Shown here: positions 39,983-49,689 of the stretch, piece after piece | Layout: every line of letters starts with the position of its first letter | Numbering within the stretch: position 1 is the first letter of the stretch | Assembly (NCBI RefSeq): GCF_900114165.1 | Contig: NZ_FOSB01000001.1 | Coordinates: 186,001 to 250,000, forward strand | DNA: 64,000 bases | Reading direction: 5' to 3' | From: Halobacillus dabanensis | GTDB lineage: Bacteria; Bacillota; Bacilli; Bacillales; Halobacillaceae | Position numbers and translations under genes: made by a program | The notes under the pieces: generated by a model | Databases searched by the model: none | Told to the model about the DNA's origin: nothing | The model's input: only the letters and a program-made list of their open reading frames with translations

Positions 39983-40159
39983 ATGAGATGTCCGAACTGT
40001 AACTACAAAAATCTTGGTAAAATCGGTAATGAACAATACTACTGCTGGAACTGTTGCCTTGAGTTAACGATAGAAGATGGAAAAATGAATATCAATCAAA
40101 TAGAGGAAGATGGTAGTTTGAGTTCACTGAATGATATATTCTATCAGCAAGGATCATGA
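39983..40159 (+). CDS. Small zinc-ribbon protein
   Basis: A 58 aa protein beginning MRCPNCNYKNLGKIGNEQYYCWNCCLEL, with two CxxC pairs forming one zinc ribbon, then an acidic tail. The start at 39983 has AAGGAG 8 bases upstream. The upstream in-frame codon at 39959 is less likely. A similar small gene (yrzR) lies at this place in B. subtilis, but I cannot confirm orthology. Function is unknown. Confidence 0.75.
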   Translation: MRCPNCNYKNLGKIGNEQYYCWNCCLELTIEDGKMNINQIEEDGSLSSLNDIFYQQGS

Positions 40160-40165
40160 TCTTAA

Positions 40166-41233
40166 ATGAATGATCGCTCCTCTAAATGGTTGCGAAGATT
40201 CACCATCTTTTTTATCATCTTACTTTCCCTTTTATTATTAGCATGGTTATTCCCATATTATGATCATGTCTTGGTTATTGCGGGCAAAGTAATCCTGCCG
40301 TTTCTGCTCGCCCTTGTTCTCTCTCTATTATTGCATCCACTTGTCCATGCGCTGGAAGAGGTCGGGCTTTCAAGAATCTGGAGTTTATTAATCATTTTCG
40401 TTCTTGTGTTTTCTTTGTGCGGCTTAGGGATATATAAAGGAATTCCAAGGTTACTCGATCAATTAAAGTTATTGGATGACCATTTACCGCACATAGTCGA
40501 GTCTTATCAAAGCTGGATGAAAAAGTTATATGCGCAAACGGAAAGACTCCCAGACGGCCTTCATCATAAAATGGACGACAGATTCGCTCAATTTGAAGAT
40601 TGGATCAGTGCCAAAGTGATGGCGATGTTCGCAGGGCTCACAGGATTATTCAATATGATCATTCTGCTCGCTGTAGTACCTGTCATGACCTTTTATTTTC
40701 TTAAAGATTATAAAAGTATCGGGAATACTGCCTTGAGTCTCATGCCGAAAACGTGGCATGAAGAAGCGAGACGCCTTGTTAAAGAGTTGAACCGTTCATT
40801 AGGAGGGTATATTAGAGGACAGCTGATAATTAGCCTTTTTGTAGGTGTTCTAGCCACATTGGGGTTCTGGGTTATTGATCTCCCTTATCCTCTGGTTCTG
40901 GGCTTAATTGCAGGACTGACGAATATTATACCTTATTTCGGGCCACTGCTGGGTGCGGTGCCGGCGGTGGTGGTTGCTTTATCTGTGAATGTGAACACAC
41001 TAATTTTCACACTGATTGCTATATTAATCATACAGTTAGTGGAAGGAAACCTTCTGTCCCCTTATATAATGGGAAGAAGTATTCACATTCACCCTCTGTT
41101 CATCATATTCGCTCTACTTGTCGGAGGAGAAGTTGCTGGTATACCTGGTTTAATTCTTGCAGTTCCCGTGTTGACCTGTTTGAAAGTAATTATCTCAGAA
41201 ATTCGAACAGGAAGGCTTAATATTGACAGATGA
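40166..41233 (+). CDS. yrrI: AI-2E family transporter (YrrI-like)
   Basis: A 355 aa polytopic protein with about seven to eight helices. Typical AI-2E/PerM segments are AGKVILPFLLALVLSLLLHPLVHALEE, LLAVVPVMTFYFLKDYK, SLGGYIRGQLIISLFVGVLATLGFW and LPYPLVLGLIAGLTNIIPYFGPLLGAVPA. Family members have been proposed to export small molecules or ions; the substrate here is unknown. It lies upstream of alaS as in B. subtilis. Its stop codon overlaps the alaS promoter region. Confidence 0.9.
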   Translation: MNDRSSKWLRRFTIFFIILLSLLLLAWLFPYYDHVLVIAGKVILPFLLALVLSLLLHPLVHALEEVGLSRIWSLLIIFVLVFSLCGLGIYKGIPRLLDQLKLLDDHLPHIVESYQSWMKKLYAQTERLPDGLHHKMDDRFAQFEDWISAKVMAMFAGLTGLFNMIILLAVVPVMTFYFLKDYKSIGNTALSLMPKTWHEEARRLVKELNRSLGGYIRGQLIISLFVGVLATLGFWVIDLPYPLVLGLIAGLTNIIPYFGPLLGAVPAVVVALSVNVNTLIFTLIAILIIQLVEGNLLSPYIMGRSIHIHPLFIIFALLVGGEVAGIPGLILAVPVLTCLKVIISEIRTGRLNIDR

Positions 41234-41251
41234 TGGACAGTTATCTATAAT
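41224..41251 (+). promoter_or_regulatory. Promoter of the alaS T-box leader
   Basis: Consensus TTGACA (41224-41229), a 16-base spacer, then perfect TATAAT (41246-41251). The -35 overlaps the end of yrrI. Confidence 0.85.
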
Positions 41252-41257
41252 TACGCA

Positions 41258-41520
41258 TAGCAAAGACTTTTAGGACGAAGAAACATGATGAAGGAAACGA
41301 GTAAGCAATTCATTCATGGTCAGAGAGATGTGTTCGTGGCTGAAAAGCACATCCCATGTAAATTGCTGAACGCTATTCTGGAGTGCGGTTAATTACCGCC
41401 GGGGTTATGCCACGTTAGAGGCATTCGAGCTGATAGACATTGATGTCTATAACCAGGGTGGTACCGCGGAATCGAACTCCCGTCCCTGCCGATTTAACAG
41501 GCAGCGACGGGAGTTTTTTC
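41258..41520 (+). ncRNA. T-box leader of alaS with Ala (GCT) specifier
   Basis: The T-box core AGGGTGGTACCGCGG (41455-41469) precedes a terminator (AACTCCCGTC...GACGGGAGTT then a T run, 41475-41520). The specifier loop reads GCTGAAC-GCT-ATTC, giving Ala codon GCT at 41372-41374. The TGGN variable base is T, which pairs with A73 of tRNA-Ala. Uncharged tRNA-Ala would favour antitermination and alaS expression. Confidence 0.93.
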
Positions 41521-41608
41521 TTTTTATAGGAAGCCGTTGAAAATGCCTCTCATACTCCTTCGTCCAGTCGTGGTCTCTAACATCAGATATAACAAGGAGG
41601 TTTTTTAA

Positions 41609-44245
41609 ATGAAATCATTAACATCTGCAGATGTGCGCCAAATGTTTCTCGATTTTTTCAAAGAAAAGGGGCATAGTGTGGAACCTAGTGCATCTCTAGT
41701 CCCACAGGAGGACCCTACTCTATTATGGATTAACAGTGGTGTAGCAACACTAAAAAAATACTTTGATGGACGCGTCATTCCAGAAAATCCACGAATCGTC
41801 AACGCTCAAAAATCAATTCGGACAAATGATATCGAAAACGTAGGTTTTACCGCTCGCCACCACACGTTCTTCGAGATGTTAGGGAACTTTTCTATCGGAG
41901 ATTATTTCAAAGAAGAAGCGATGGAATGGGCTTGGGAGTTCTTAACGAGTGATGAATGGATTGGCTTTGATCCCGAAAGACTATCTGTAACGGTGCACCC
42001 TGAAGATGATGAAGCGTTCCAAATTTGGAAAGATAAAATCGGACTTAATGAAGAACGTATTATTCGTATCGAAGAAAATTTCTGGGATATTGGGGAAGGA
42101 CCAAGTGGACCGAATACAGAAATTTTCTATGATCGTGGAGAGAAATTCGGAAACGATCCGAAAGATCCTGAATTATATCCTGGCGGGGAGAATGAACGCT
42201 ATTTGGAAATATGGAACCTCGTATTCTCTCAGTTTAACCATAACCCGGATGATACGTATACTCCGCTTCCTAAGAAAAACATCGATACAGGGATGGGCTT
42301 AGAACGAATCGTCTGTGTCATTCAAGAAACGGAAACCAACTTTGAAACAGATTTATTCAAACCAATCATTGAAGCAACAGAAAAGCTTTCAGGAAAGAGT
42401 TATGGGGAAACTTTGGAGAATGACTCTTCCTTTAAAGTAATCGCAGACCATATGAGAACTGTTACTTTTGCTGTCAGTGATGGGGCACTGCCTTCTAATG
42501 AAGGACGTGGCTATGTACTAAGACGTTTGTTACGCAGAGCTATCCGTTTTGCCAAACAAATTGGTATCGACGAACCATTCATGTATAAACTAGTTCCTGA
42601 AGTCTCTAAGATCATGGACGAGTTTTATCCGGAAGTGAAGAGAAAAGAAGAATTTATTCAAAATGTCATCCAAACAGAAGAAGAGCGCTTCCATGAAACA
42701 TTGAATGATGGACTGCAAATCCTTTCTACCATCATAAAGCAAGAAACGGAAAAAGGTAGCAATGTTTTCCCAGGTACAGAAGTTTTCCGCCTATACGATA
42801 CGTACGGATTCCCAAAAGAATTAACCGAAGAATATGTAGCGGAAGCAGGTTTCACGATTGATGAGGAAGGCTTCAAAAATGAAATGGAAAAACAACGGGA
42901 ACGTGCCCGTAGTGCCCGTCAGAAAACGGATTCCATGCAAGTACAAGATGGAGTGCTCGGGGATGTTTATGTAGAAAGTGTGTTTGTTGGTTATGATCAG
43001 CTAACAGTGGAAACAGAAATAGTCGAGATGATTAAAGGGAAAGAATTCAGTGGTTTTGCAGAAGAAGGAGACACGATCTACCTCTTCTTAAAGGAAACAC
43101 CGTATTATGCGGAAAGTGGTGGACAGGTGGCTGACCGAGGTGTTATTGAATCAGAAACTGCTACATTAGAGGTTACTAATGTTCAAAAAGCACCGAATGG
43201 TCAACATATGCATGAAGTGATCGTAAAACAAGGCTCCATCGAAAAAGGAGCATCCGTCCAAGCGAAAGTCGATAAAGGTGGACGCTCCTTTATCGTGAAA
43301 AACCATACAGCAACACACCTACTTCATCAAGCATTAAAAGATGTAATTGGAGATCACGTTAATCAAGCAGGTTCATTAGTAGCACCAGATCGATTGCGAT
43401 TTGACTTCTCCCATTTTGGATCTGTTACGAGTGAAGAGTTAGAACGCATTGAATCGATCGTTAATGAAAAAGTATGGCAATCAATTCCAGTGACTATCGA
43501 ACATAGCTCCATTGAAGAAGCAAAAGAAAAAGGTGCTATGGCTTTATTCGGTGAAAAGTATGGAGACACTGTAAGAGTCGTACAAGTCGGTGATTATAGT
43601 CTCGAGCTTTGTGGAGGGTGTCATGTGCTGAACACTGCTGAAATCGGATTATTTAAAATTGTATCGGAAACAGGCATAGGCGCAGGAACAAGAAGGATCG
43701 AGGCTGTAACAGCTAAAGATGCTTATCTATATATGAATAGCAAAGAAACATTGCTTAAGAAGGCCGGTGAATTGTTGAAGACGAAACCGGAACAAGTCCC
43801 TGAGCGTATTGAAATTCTTCATAAAGAAATGAAAGATCTTCAAAAAGAAAACGAATCTCTTAATGCGAAGGTTTCAAATATGGCAGCTTCTAATATCCTG
43901 GACGATATTGAGGAAGTTAACGGCGTAAAAGTCCTGGCGAAACAAGTTGAGGTGAAGGATATGAATGCACTAAGGACGATGGTGGATGATTTAAAACAGA
44001 AATTAGAATCCGGCATTATCCTGTTAGCAGCTCCAAATGGAGAGAAGGTACAGCTAATTGCAGGAGTTTCGAAAGATCTAGTAGAAGAAGGATATCATGC
44101 AGGGAATTTAATAAAAGAAGCAGCTACTCGTTGTGGTGGCGGAGGAGGAGGCCGTCCTGACATGGCTCAGGCCGGTGGTAAAGACGCTTCCAAAATTCCC
44201 GATGCACTACAATACGCGAAAGAATATGCGAGCCGAAACTCCTGA
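41609..44245 (+). CDS. alaS: Alanyl-tRNA synthetase
   Basis: A class II synthetase of 878 aa, the usual size. The catalytic domain starts [27 protein letters not shown]. The editing domain has zinc ligands in [11 protein letters not shown] near residue 565 and [17 protein letters not shown] near residue 668. The C-Ala domain ends the chain with [25 protein letters not shown] precedes the ATG. It is governed by the T-box upstream. Confidence 0.98.
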   Translation: MKSLTSADVRQMFLDFFKEKGHSVEPSASLVPQEDPTLLWINSGVATLKKYFDGRVIPENPRIVNAQKSIRTNDIENVGFTARHHTFFEMLGNFSIGDYFKEEAMEWAWEFLTSDEWIGFDPERLSVTVHPEDDEAFQIWKDKIGLNEERIIRIEENFWDIGEGPSGPNTEIFYDRGEKFGNDPKDPELYPGGENERYLEIWNLVFSQFNHNPDDTYTPLPKKNIDTGMGLERIVCVIQETETNFETDLFKPIIEATEKLSGKSYGETLENDSSFKVIADHMRTVTFAVSDGALPSNEGRGYVLRRLLRRAIRFAKQIGIDEPFMYKLVPEVSKIMDEFYPEVKRKEEFIQNVIQTEEERFHETLNDGLQILSTIIKQETEKGSNVFPGTEVFRLYDTYGFPKELTEEYVAEAGFTIDEEGFKNEMEKQRERARSARQKTDSMQVQDGVLGDVYVESVFVGYDQLTVETEIVEMIKGKEFSGFAEEGDTIYLFLKETPYYAESGGQVADRGVIESETATLEVTNVQKAPNGQHMHEVIVKQGSIEKGASVQAKVDKGGRSFIVKNHTATHLLHQALKDVIGDHVNQAGSLVAPDRLRFDFSHFGSVTSEELERIESIVNEKVWQSIPVTIEHSSIEEAKEKGAMALFGEKYGDTVRVVQVGDYSLELCGGCHVLNTAEIGLFKIVSETGIGAGTRRIEAVTAKDAYLYMNSKETLLKKAGELLKTKPEQVPERIEILHKEMKDLQKENESLNAKVSNMAASNILDDIEEVNGVKVLAKQVEVKDMNALRTMVDDLKQKLESGIILLAAPNGEKVQLIAGVSKDLVEEGYHAGNLIKEAATRCGGGGGGRPDMAQAGGKDASKIPDALQYAKEYASRNS

Positions 44246-44309
44246 TTTTTCCTAGCGGCTGATTAGGTATATAATGGAGTAAATACTAATAAAGTGCGAG
44301 GTGACTGTA

Positions 44310-44582
44310 ATGAGTTCAATGGATAAAACGATGAGGTTCAACTTCTCAGAGGAGCCATTCGATCAAGATGTCCAATCCGTATTGCTATCTGTATACGGAG
44401 CATTACAAGAGAAAGGGTACAATCCGATTAACCAAATTGTCGGATATTTGCTTTCAGGTGACCCTGCGTATATTCCTCGTCATCAGGATGCCAGAAACTT
44501 GATTCGGAAAATTGAACGGGATGAACTGATTGAAGAACTGGTCAAATTTTACATCAAAGAGAATAAAGAGGGCATTGAATGA
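44310..44582 (+). CDS. ireB: IreB family regulatory phosphoprotein (YrzL)
   Basis: A 90 aa protein containing the highly conserved [46 protein letters not shown] segment of the IreB/UPF0297 family. In enterococci IreB is phosphorylated by the PASTA kinase IreK and lowers cephalosporin resistance. Its role in Bacillus is less clear. ATG 44310 ([11 protein letters not shown]) matches the family start and has GAGGTG upstream; GTG 44301 would lie within that site. It overlaps ruvX by ATGA. Confidence 0.93.
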   Translation: MSSMDKTMRFNFSEEPFDQDVQSVLLSVYGALQEKGYNPINQIVGYLLSGDPAYIPRHQDARNLIRKIERDELIEELVKFYIKENKEGIE

Positions 44583-44995
44583 AAAAAATAGGTTTAGACG
44601 TCGGCGAAAAAACGATAGGCATTGCAATTTCTGATGCCTTTGGCTGGACTGCTCAAGGGTTGACGACACTGCGCTGGGACGAGCAGGATTACGAGACAGC
44701 TAAAAATCCTTTAAAAGAAGTCATCCGTGATCACGATGTTTCGGAAGCAGTAGTCGGATTTCCAAAAAACATGAACGGAACGGTAGGCCCCCGTGGAGAA
44801 GCCAGCCAGAAGTTCGCCGCATGGCTCGAAGAAGAATTTCATCTTACAACACACCTGTGGGATGAACGCTTAACTACGATGGCAGCTGAGCGAGTCTTAC
44901 TTGATGCAGATATCAGTAGAAAGAAGCGGAAAAAAGTAATCGATAAAATGGCTGCTGTAATGATTTTACAGGGTTACTTGGATTCGAAACAATAA
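44579..44995 (+). CDS. ruvX: RuvX/YqgF-type nuclease (YrrK)
   Basis: A 138 aa RNase H-like protein. Acidic active-site residues lie in [39 protein letters not shown] and [42 protein letters not shown]. The family is linked to 5' end processing of pre-16S rRNA and was first proposed as a Holliday resolvase. Conserved order: alaS-ireB-ruvX-DUF1292. Confidence 0.96.
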   Translation: MKKIGLDVGEKTIGIAISDAFGWTAQGLTTLRWDEQDYETAKNPLKEVIRDHDVSEAVVGFPKNMNGTVGPRGEASQKFAAWLEEEFHLTTHLWDERLTTMAAERVLLDADISRKKRKKVIDKMAAVMILQGYLDSKQ

Positions 44996-45009
44996 GGAGG
45001 ATGTCACAT

Positions 45010-45294
45010 ATGGCATTAGAAAAAGAAGAACGTATCATTATTCCGGATGAAAACGGAGAAGAGCATTTATTTGAGGTTTTGTTCACGTTTGATGTGGAAC
45101 AAACGGGGCATTCTTACATTGCTGTGATTCCTGCTGAGCAAAAGGAAGGGGAAGAAGTTGAAGTGTTCGCCTTCCGCTATGAAGAAAAAGGTAATGAAGA
45201 AGATGACCTGGCGCTGTTCCAAATTGAATCAGATGACGAGTGGGAAATGGTTGAGGAAATGCTCAACACATTGACAGACGAAGATTTGACATAA
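45010..45294 (+). CDS. yrzB: DUF1292 protein (YrzB-like)
   Basis: A 94 aa strongly acidic protein with the DUF1292 pattern (IIPDENGEEHLFEVLFTFDVEQTGHSYIAVIPAEQ ... IESDDEWEMVEEMLNTLTDE). Function is unknown, but the gene sits in the conserved ireB-ruvX cluster. ATG 45010 is preferred because GGAGG at 44996-45000 abuts the alternative ATG 45001. A terminator follows. Confidence 0.9.
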   Translation: MALEKEERIIIPDENGEEHLFEVLFTFDVEQTGHSYIAVIPAEQKEGEEVEVFAFRYEEKGNEEDDLALFQIESDDEWEMVEEMLNTLTDEDLT

Positions 45295-45298
45295 TAAA

Positions 45299-45329
45299 GA
45301 GGCTGCAGCCATACGCTGCAGCCTTTTTT
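45299..45329 (+). terminator. Terminator after the DUF1292 gene
   Basis: GAGGCTGCAGC pairs with GCTGCAGCCTT across CATAC, followed by six Ts. It ends the alaS-yrzB cluster. Confidence 0.9.
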
Positions 45330-45370
45330 AACTTTAATGCACCCACATCCAAGCCCTTATTGAATTAAAT

Positions 45371-46031
45371 GGCAGTATTCTGGAAGACTCGATTTCGAGA
45401 CTTTTATTGGGAATAAGGATCGGTGGGGGATAAGTCGCTTTCCGTGGGGAAGACGGCAAGCCTCCTCGGTCACTTCACCTTGATTAGCGGCGTATGGACT
45501 GGACATTCAAATGTGGAGGTGTCTTGGTGAGCCTCGACAAGCTTAAGAACAATCATTACAGGGAGTGTTCTTCTTCCTGAAATGAGTAGTAAAGAAGTTC
45601 GGTTAAGTTCGCAACGTCCTGTTGCAACACCGAACGACCCCGCTTCCTGTGAGGCCTAAGACCTCGAGAGGCTAGACACCGGAACTAGGCTAGAGCTGGA
45701 GGAGATAAAGGAAACACGAGGAGCATAGCGATTCGATGTTGACTTATCGTACAGAAGCGAGGGAAGTCTCACTAGCCGCTAGGCACTGGAGCTGGATAGC
45801 ACTCGTATGGTTTAAGATTCCAAAATAAGATTTAATCTTAAATGGTTTAAGTGGGATCTGCGGGACAGGTGAGATCCCGCAGAGCTTTAGCTCGAGGAGG
45901 CTCAGCGCCCGCACCACGGAAAGTGTTCAAATGTGGAATCACCCTGGGCGATGAAACTGGACGAACCTTTTCCCGCAGCCACTAAACTCCCCCTAAAGTC
46001 TCGAAAGTGAGTCTTAAGGAATAGGGAGTTT
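45371..46031. repeat. Composite intergenic repeat, family A copy 2 with nested family B
   Basis: This fills most of an 860-base gene-free stretch. The outer ends are the family A ends: GGCAGTATTCTGGAAGACTC at 45371 and the reverse of TATTCCTTAAGACTCAC near 46024. Next inside are CGCTTTCCGTGGGGA...CCTCCTCGG (45432-45470), and the reversed partner near 45855-45930 (GGGACAGGTGAGATCCCGCAG ... GAGGAGGCTCAGCGCCCGC). GGGCGATGAAACTGGACGAACC (45949-45970, one base differs) is shared with the copy at 49428. A family B hairpin element lies at 45518-45680, and a reversed CTCCAG-type end (CACTGGAGCTGGATA) near 45786. No protein-coding gene was recognised. Confidence 0.78.
45518..45680. repeat. Family B hairpin repeat nested in the composite element
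   Basis: It begins GGTGTCTTGGTGAGCCTCGACAAG and ends in ACCTCGAGAGGCTAGACACC. These ends pair with each other and match the ends of the 18402-18512 element (shared TTGGTNAGCCNCGACAAGC and GACCTCGAG). Confidence 0.7.
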
Positions 46032-46122
46032 TTGTGGGATAGAGATATGGAAAAATTAGCTATAACATTGCATCTGTGTAGAAAATTGAGGGAATATGTA
46101 GAAAGATTCTCTCATCTTATAG

Positions 46123-46128
46123 TATAAT
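46123..46128 (+). promoter_or_regulatory. -10 element of mltG
   Basis: A perfect TATAAT, 26 bases before the chosen TTG start. No convincing -35 is seen. It argues against the ATG at 46127, which falls inside it. Confidence 0.5.
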
Positions 46129-46153
46129 GTACCGGATGGAAGGGGGAAGTCCG

Positions 46154-47278
46154 TTGTCTAACTCTGACTTTAAAAAACAATACAAAAAAAGACTGAAAAA
46201 TAGAATAGAAGAAGCAAGTACAGTGAGAAAAATTGTTGCCACTATTCTCACCGTTTTGGTACTTGTGCTTGTCATCGGGGGCGTTACCGGCTATTTTTAT
46301 GTGAAATCGGCATTGGAGCCAGTCGATCCTGATAATAACAAACAAAAGAATGTTGAGATCCCTATGGGCTCGTCAACTTCTAATATCGCATCAATATTAG
46401 AAGAGAATGATATTATAAAAAATGATTTAATATTTCGGTTTTATACCAAATTTAAAAATGAATCTGGTTTTCAAGCCGGAAATTACCAATTTACACCTTC
46501 AATGACTATTAACGAAATAATTGAAACATTGAAGACAGGTAAACTTGTTAAAGAGCCTGTTCTTACCGTCACAGTTCCTGAGGGCCGACATTTGGAACAG
46601 ATTGCTGATATTTATTCAGAAGAATTTTCTTTTACAAGCGAAGAGTTCATGGAGCGTATAAATGATGAGGAATACGTCCAGGAACTTATGTCCCAATATC
46701 CACAGTTACTTGGTGAAGATATCCTAGCTGAGGAGATACGTTATCCGTTGGAAGGTTATTTGTTTGCAGCTACTTATGATGTGTATGTGGAAAACCCGAC
46801 CATCGAACAATTGATTACGAAAATGCTGGATAAGACACAGGCAGTTGTACTTCCATATTTCAATCAGTTAGGAGATTTGAACGGAATTGAAAATGTCCAT
46901 GATTTGGTTACGATGGCCTCCTTACTAGAGAATGAGGCTCGTACAGCAGAAAGCCGTCAGAAGATTTCCGGTGTTTTCCAAAATCGTTTGGAAAATGATA
47001 TGCCACTTCAGACGGACCCCACAGTTTTGTATGCACTGGGAGAACACAAAGATCGTGTCCTTTATGAGGATTTAGAAGTGGAATCTCCTTATAATACGTA
47101 TTACGTTGAAGGTTTACCAATAGGACCGATCTCCAATTTCAATGAAAACTCATTGCAAGCAGCAGCAGAACCGAGTGAGAATGATTATAAGTACTTTCTT
47201 GCTGATGGTGACGGAAATATCTACTATGCAGAAACGTTAGAAGAACACAACCAATTGAAGGAAGAACATATTAACTAA
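46154..47278 (+). CDS. mltG: Endolytic transglycosylase MltG (YrrL)
   Basis: A 374 aa membrane-anchored lytic transglycosylase of the YceG family that trims nascent glycan strands. The cytoplasmic basic N-terminus is followed by one membrane helix (IVATILTVLVLVLVIGGVTGYFYV) and then a LysM-like subdomain. The catalytic domain contains the Glu in TMASLLENEARTAESRQKISGVFQNRLENDMPLQTDPTVLYALG. The TTG start has AAGGGGGAA upstream and lies after the TATAAT; ATG 46127 is inside the promoter. A terminator follows. Confidence 0.92.
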   Translation: MSNSDFKKQYKKRLKNRIEEASTVRKIVATILTVLVLVLVIGGVTGYFYVKSALEPVDPDNNKQKNVEIPMGSSTSNIASILEENDIIKNDLIFRFYTKFKNESGFQAGNYQFTPSMTINEIIETLKTGKLVKEPVLTVTVPEGRHLEQIADIYSEEFSFTSEEFMERINDEEYVQELMSQYPQLLGEDILAEEIRYPLEGYLFAATYDVYVENPTIEQLITKMLDKTQAVVLPYFNQLGDLNGIENVHDLVTMASLLENEARTAESRQKISGVFQNRLENDMPLQTDPTVLYALGEHKDRVLYEDLEVESPYNTYYVEGLPIGPISNFNENSLQAAAEPSENDYKYFLADGDGNIYYAETLEEHNQLKEEHIN

Positions 47279-47283
47279 GTTTT

Positions 47284-47325
47284 TAAGAAGGAATGCGACC
47301 ATCACTCGCATTTCTTCTTTTTTTT
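47284..47325 (+). terminator. Terminator after mltG
   Basis: AAGAAGGAATGCGA pairs with TCGCATTTCTTCTT (one G-T pair), followed by a long T run. Confidence 0.9.
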
Positions 47326-47386
47326 ATGTTAAAATAATGGGGTTGTAAAATAGATGTAAATATATATTGTGAAGGGATGAAATTTG

Positions 47387-48016
47387 ATGAAGCAAGAAGA
47401 CTATTTACAATCATTGCTTCCAGAGCCTTCCACAGCGTTCAGTAAAATGGAATCCTATGCGAAAGCTCAAAAGGTACCCATTATGGAACCCTTGGGGATA
47501 GACTTTCTCATGCAACTCATAAGAATCCAAGAACCCCGTAACATTCTGGAAATTGGAACAGCGATTGGTTATTCTGCATTACGCATGCTGGAAGCTTTTC
47601 CAGAGTGTAGAATAACAACGGTGGAGCGGGATCAAAGTCGTTATGAGGATGCTTTAAAATATGTAAATCAATTCGGCGCAGAGAAAAGAATACATGCGAT
47701 CCAAGGTGACGCCCTTGAGGTTGCAGGTGTCGTGGAAAAAGATGGACCTTTCGATCTGTTGTTCATTGATGCAGCCAAGGGAAAATATGAAGAGTTTTTC
47801 CATCTTTATGCTCCCATGTTAACGGAAAAAGGTATGATTGTATCCGATAACGTCTTATTTAAAGGGTTTGTAGCTGATGATTCTAATGCTAGTCCAAGAA
47901 TGGCTAAAATCGCCCGTAAAATTCGCACATTCAATGAATGGCTTGTCCAGCACCCTGATTTTCATACAACTATTGTTCCGGTTGGAGATGGGGTTGCCAT
48001 AACGAAAAAGAAATAA
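47387..48016 (+). CDS. yrrM: O-methyltransferase (YrrM-like)
   Basis: A 209 aa class I SAM methyltransferase. SAM-binding motif I is NILEIGTAIGYSALRML, with TTVERD and the metal-dependent catalytic region FDLLFIDAAKGKYEEFF and VSDNVLFKG. It belongs to the O-methyltransferase 3 family, whose Bacillus member has been called TrmR, a tRNA 5-hydroxyuridine methyltransferase. ATG 47387 has GAAGGGA upstream. The U32 peptidase pair yrrN-yrrO that follows in B. subtilis is absent here. Confidence 0.88.
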   Translation: MKQEDYLQSLLPEPSTAFSKMESYAKAQKVPIMEPLGIDFLMQLIRIQEPRNILEIGTAIGYSALRMLEAFPECRITTVERDQSRYEDALKYVNQFGAEKRIHAIQGDALEVAGVVEKDGPFDLLFIDAAKGKYEEFFHLYAPMLTEKGMIVSDNVLFKGFVADDSNASPRMAKIARKIRTFNEWLVQHPDFHTTIVPVGDGVAITKKK

Positions 48017-48073
48017 TGCACTTATTAGGTTTATATAGATTAGATCTGAACGATGAAAGGAGCACCTAGAAGC

Positions 48074-48727
48074 ATGAGTGACAAACCAGTAGTAATTGGA
48101 GTAGCAGGGGGATCAGGGTCCGGGAAAACGAGTGTTACAAGATCCATTATCCAGCGCTTCACGGATAAAACTTTATTAATGCTAGAACAAGACTATTATT
48201 ATAAAGATCAAAGCGATCTCCCCTTTGAGGAGAGATTACAGACCAATTATGATCATCCTCTAGCTTTTGATAATGATCTTTTCATAGAACATCTGAAAGA
48301 TTTACTTGAACAGAAACCTGTTGAGAAACCTGTATATGATTATAAAATGCATACTCGTTCAGATGAAACCATCCACGTCGAGCCGAAAGAAGTTATTATC
48401 GTGGAAGGGATTCTTGTATTAGAAGACGAACGTTTACGTGACTTGATGGACATTAAAGTATTTGTAGACACGGATGCTGATGTTAGGATCATTCGTCGGA
48501 TGATGAGGGATATTAATGAAAGAGGTCGTTCGCTTGATTCTGTTATCGAACAATATATTAATGTAGTCCGTCCTATGCATCTACAATTTGTGGAACCAAC
48601 GAAACGATATGCAGACATCATTATTCCTGAAGGTGGTCAAAACCACGTAGCGATTGATTTGATGGCTACGAAGATACAAACAGTCCTTCACGAAAAAGGA
48701 CTATCCATGACGAAAGAAAATAGTTGA
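48074..48727 (+). CDS. udk: Uridine kinase
   Basis: Phosphorylates uridine and cytidine. It is 217 aa from [21 protein letters not shown], which holds the P-loop. It also contains [61 protein letters not shown] and [22 protein letters not shown] 48074 matches the family N-terminus; the in-frame ATG 48053 lies before the AAAGGAG site. Confidence 0.96.
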   Translation: MSDKPVVIGVAGGSGSGKTSVTRSIIQRFTDKTLLMLEQDYYYKDQSDLPFEERLQTNYDHPLAFDNDLFIEHLKDLLEQKPVEKPVYDYKMHTRSDETIHVEPKEVIIVEGILVLEDERLRDLMDIKVFVDTDADVRIIRRMMRDINERGRSLDSVIEQYINVVRPMHLQFVEPTKRYADIIIPEGGQNHVAIDLMATKIQTVLHEKGLSMTKENS

Positions 48728-48888
48728 AATACTACCAAAAATCTGGCATAGTTTTCAATAGTAGTTCTAAATCAGTATGTCCTCGGGTAAAGTATAGTAA
48801 ATCATCAACAATGAGCGTACAGGTGTACTGCTCATTTCCTATATAAGGGCATCTCATTTTTTCTTGTACAAAGGAGTGTAATCGGACC

Positions 48889-49365
48889 ATGGCAGAAGAG
48901 AAAAGTTATTATATGACAGAAGAAGGTAAACAAAAATTAGAAGAAGAATTGCACCATCTGAAAACAGAAAGACGTAAAGAAGTGGTTGAACGTATAAAAA
49001 TCGCTCGAGGCTTCGGGGACCTTTCTGAGAACTCTGAATATGATGCAGCTAAAGATGAACAGGCGTTTGTTGAAGCTCGCATTACTCAAGTAGAGAATAT
49101 GATTCGAAACGCTGTCATTATTGAAAGTGACAATGAGAATCCAGACACCGTTACAATGGGTAAATCGGTTACTTTCCAAGAACTCCCTGATGGAGATGAA
49201 GAAACTTACACGATTGTGGGAAGTGCAGAAGCAGATCCTTTTGAAGGTAAAATTTCTAACGATTCTCCGATGGCTCAAAGCTTAATTGGACATGTTGTCG
49301 GTGACAAAGTAAAAGTGGCGACACCAGGCGGCGAAATTGATGTTAAAATTATTACAGTAGAATAA
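48889..49365 (+). CDS. greA: Transcription elongation factor GreA
   Basis: Rescues backtracked RNA polymerase by stimulating transcript cleavage. All 158 aa are present: an N-terminal antiparallel coiled coil with the acidic tip [24 protein letters not shown], then an FKBP-like domain ([16 protein letters not shown] ... [16 protein letters not shown]). An imperfect hairpin (AATGAGCGTAC...GTACTGCTCATT near 48808-48835) lies in the 160-base udk-greA gap. Confidence 0.97.
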   Translation: MAEEKSYYMTEEGKQKLEEELHHLKTERRKEVVERIKIARGFGDLSENSEYDAAKDEQAFVEARITQVENMIRNAVIIESDNENPDTVTMGKSVTFQELPDGDEETYTIVGSAEADPFEGKISNDSPMAQSLIGHVVGDKVKVATPGGEIDVKIITVE

Positions 49366-49370
49366 TACTC

Positions 49371-49400
49371 AAAAGGCAGGGACACTCCCTGCCTTTTTTA
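49371..49400 (+). terminator. Terminator after greA
   Basis: AAAGGCAGGGA pairs perfectly with TCCCTGCCTTT across CAC, followed by a T run. Confidence 0.92.
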
Positions 49401-49427
49401 GTTCATTAAACTATTGTTCAACAATCT

Positions 49428-49597
49428 GGCAGTATTACGGAAGACACGACTGGCATAAGCAGAACAATTTTTATTCCTTTGATGTTCTGCTTATGACGCG
49501 AGTGTCTGGGCGATGGAACTGGACGAACCTTTTTCCCGTAGCACTTAAACTCCCACTAAACTCTCGAAACTGAGTCTCCAAGAATAGGGAGCTTTTA
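49428..49597. repeat. Dispersed intergenic repeat, family A copy 3 (short)
   Basis: About 170 bases with the left end GGCAGTATTACGGAAGAC and the right end GAGTCTCCAAGAATAGGGAGC, both matching other family A copies. The interior has a hairpin GCATAAGCAGAACA with TGTTCTGCTTATG, and GGGCGATGGAACTGGACGAACC shared (one mismatch) with the copy at 45371. No ORF of note. Confidence 0.78.
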
Positions 49598-49689
49598 TGG
49601 GATTGGGAAATGAGATAGGTCTAAGAAAGCATTGGTAAGTGCATTAACATGATGTATAATATACGGCGAGTCAAAAGGAGGAAAAAATC

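Noticed and set aside
45331-46122. Possible hidden gene in the 860-base gap
   Set aside because: Six-frame reading shows only short ORFs, and the sequence is accounted for by nested repeats.
46127-46153. ATG at 46127 as mltG start
   Set aside because: It lies within the TATAAT promoter element and has no ribosome binding site; TTG 46154 has AAGGGGGAA upstream.
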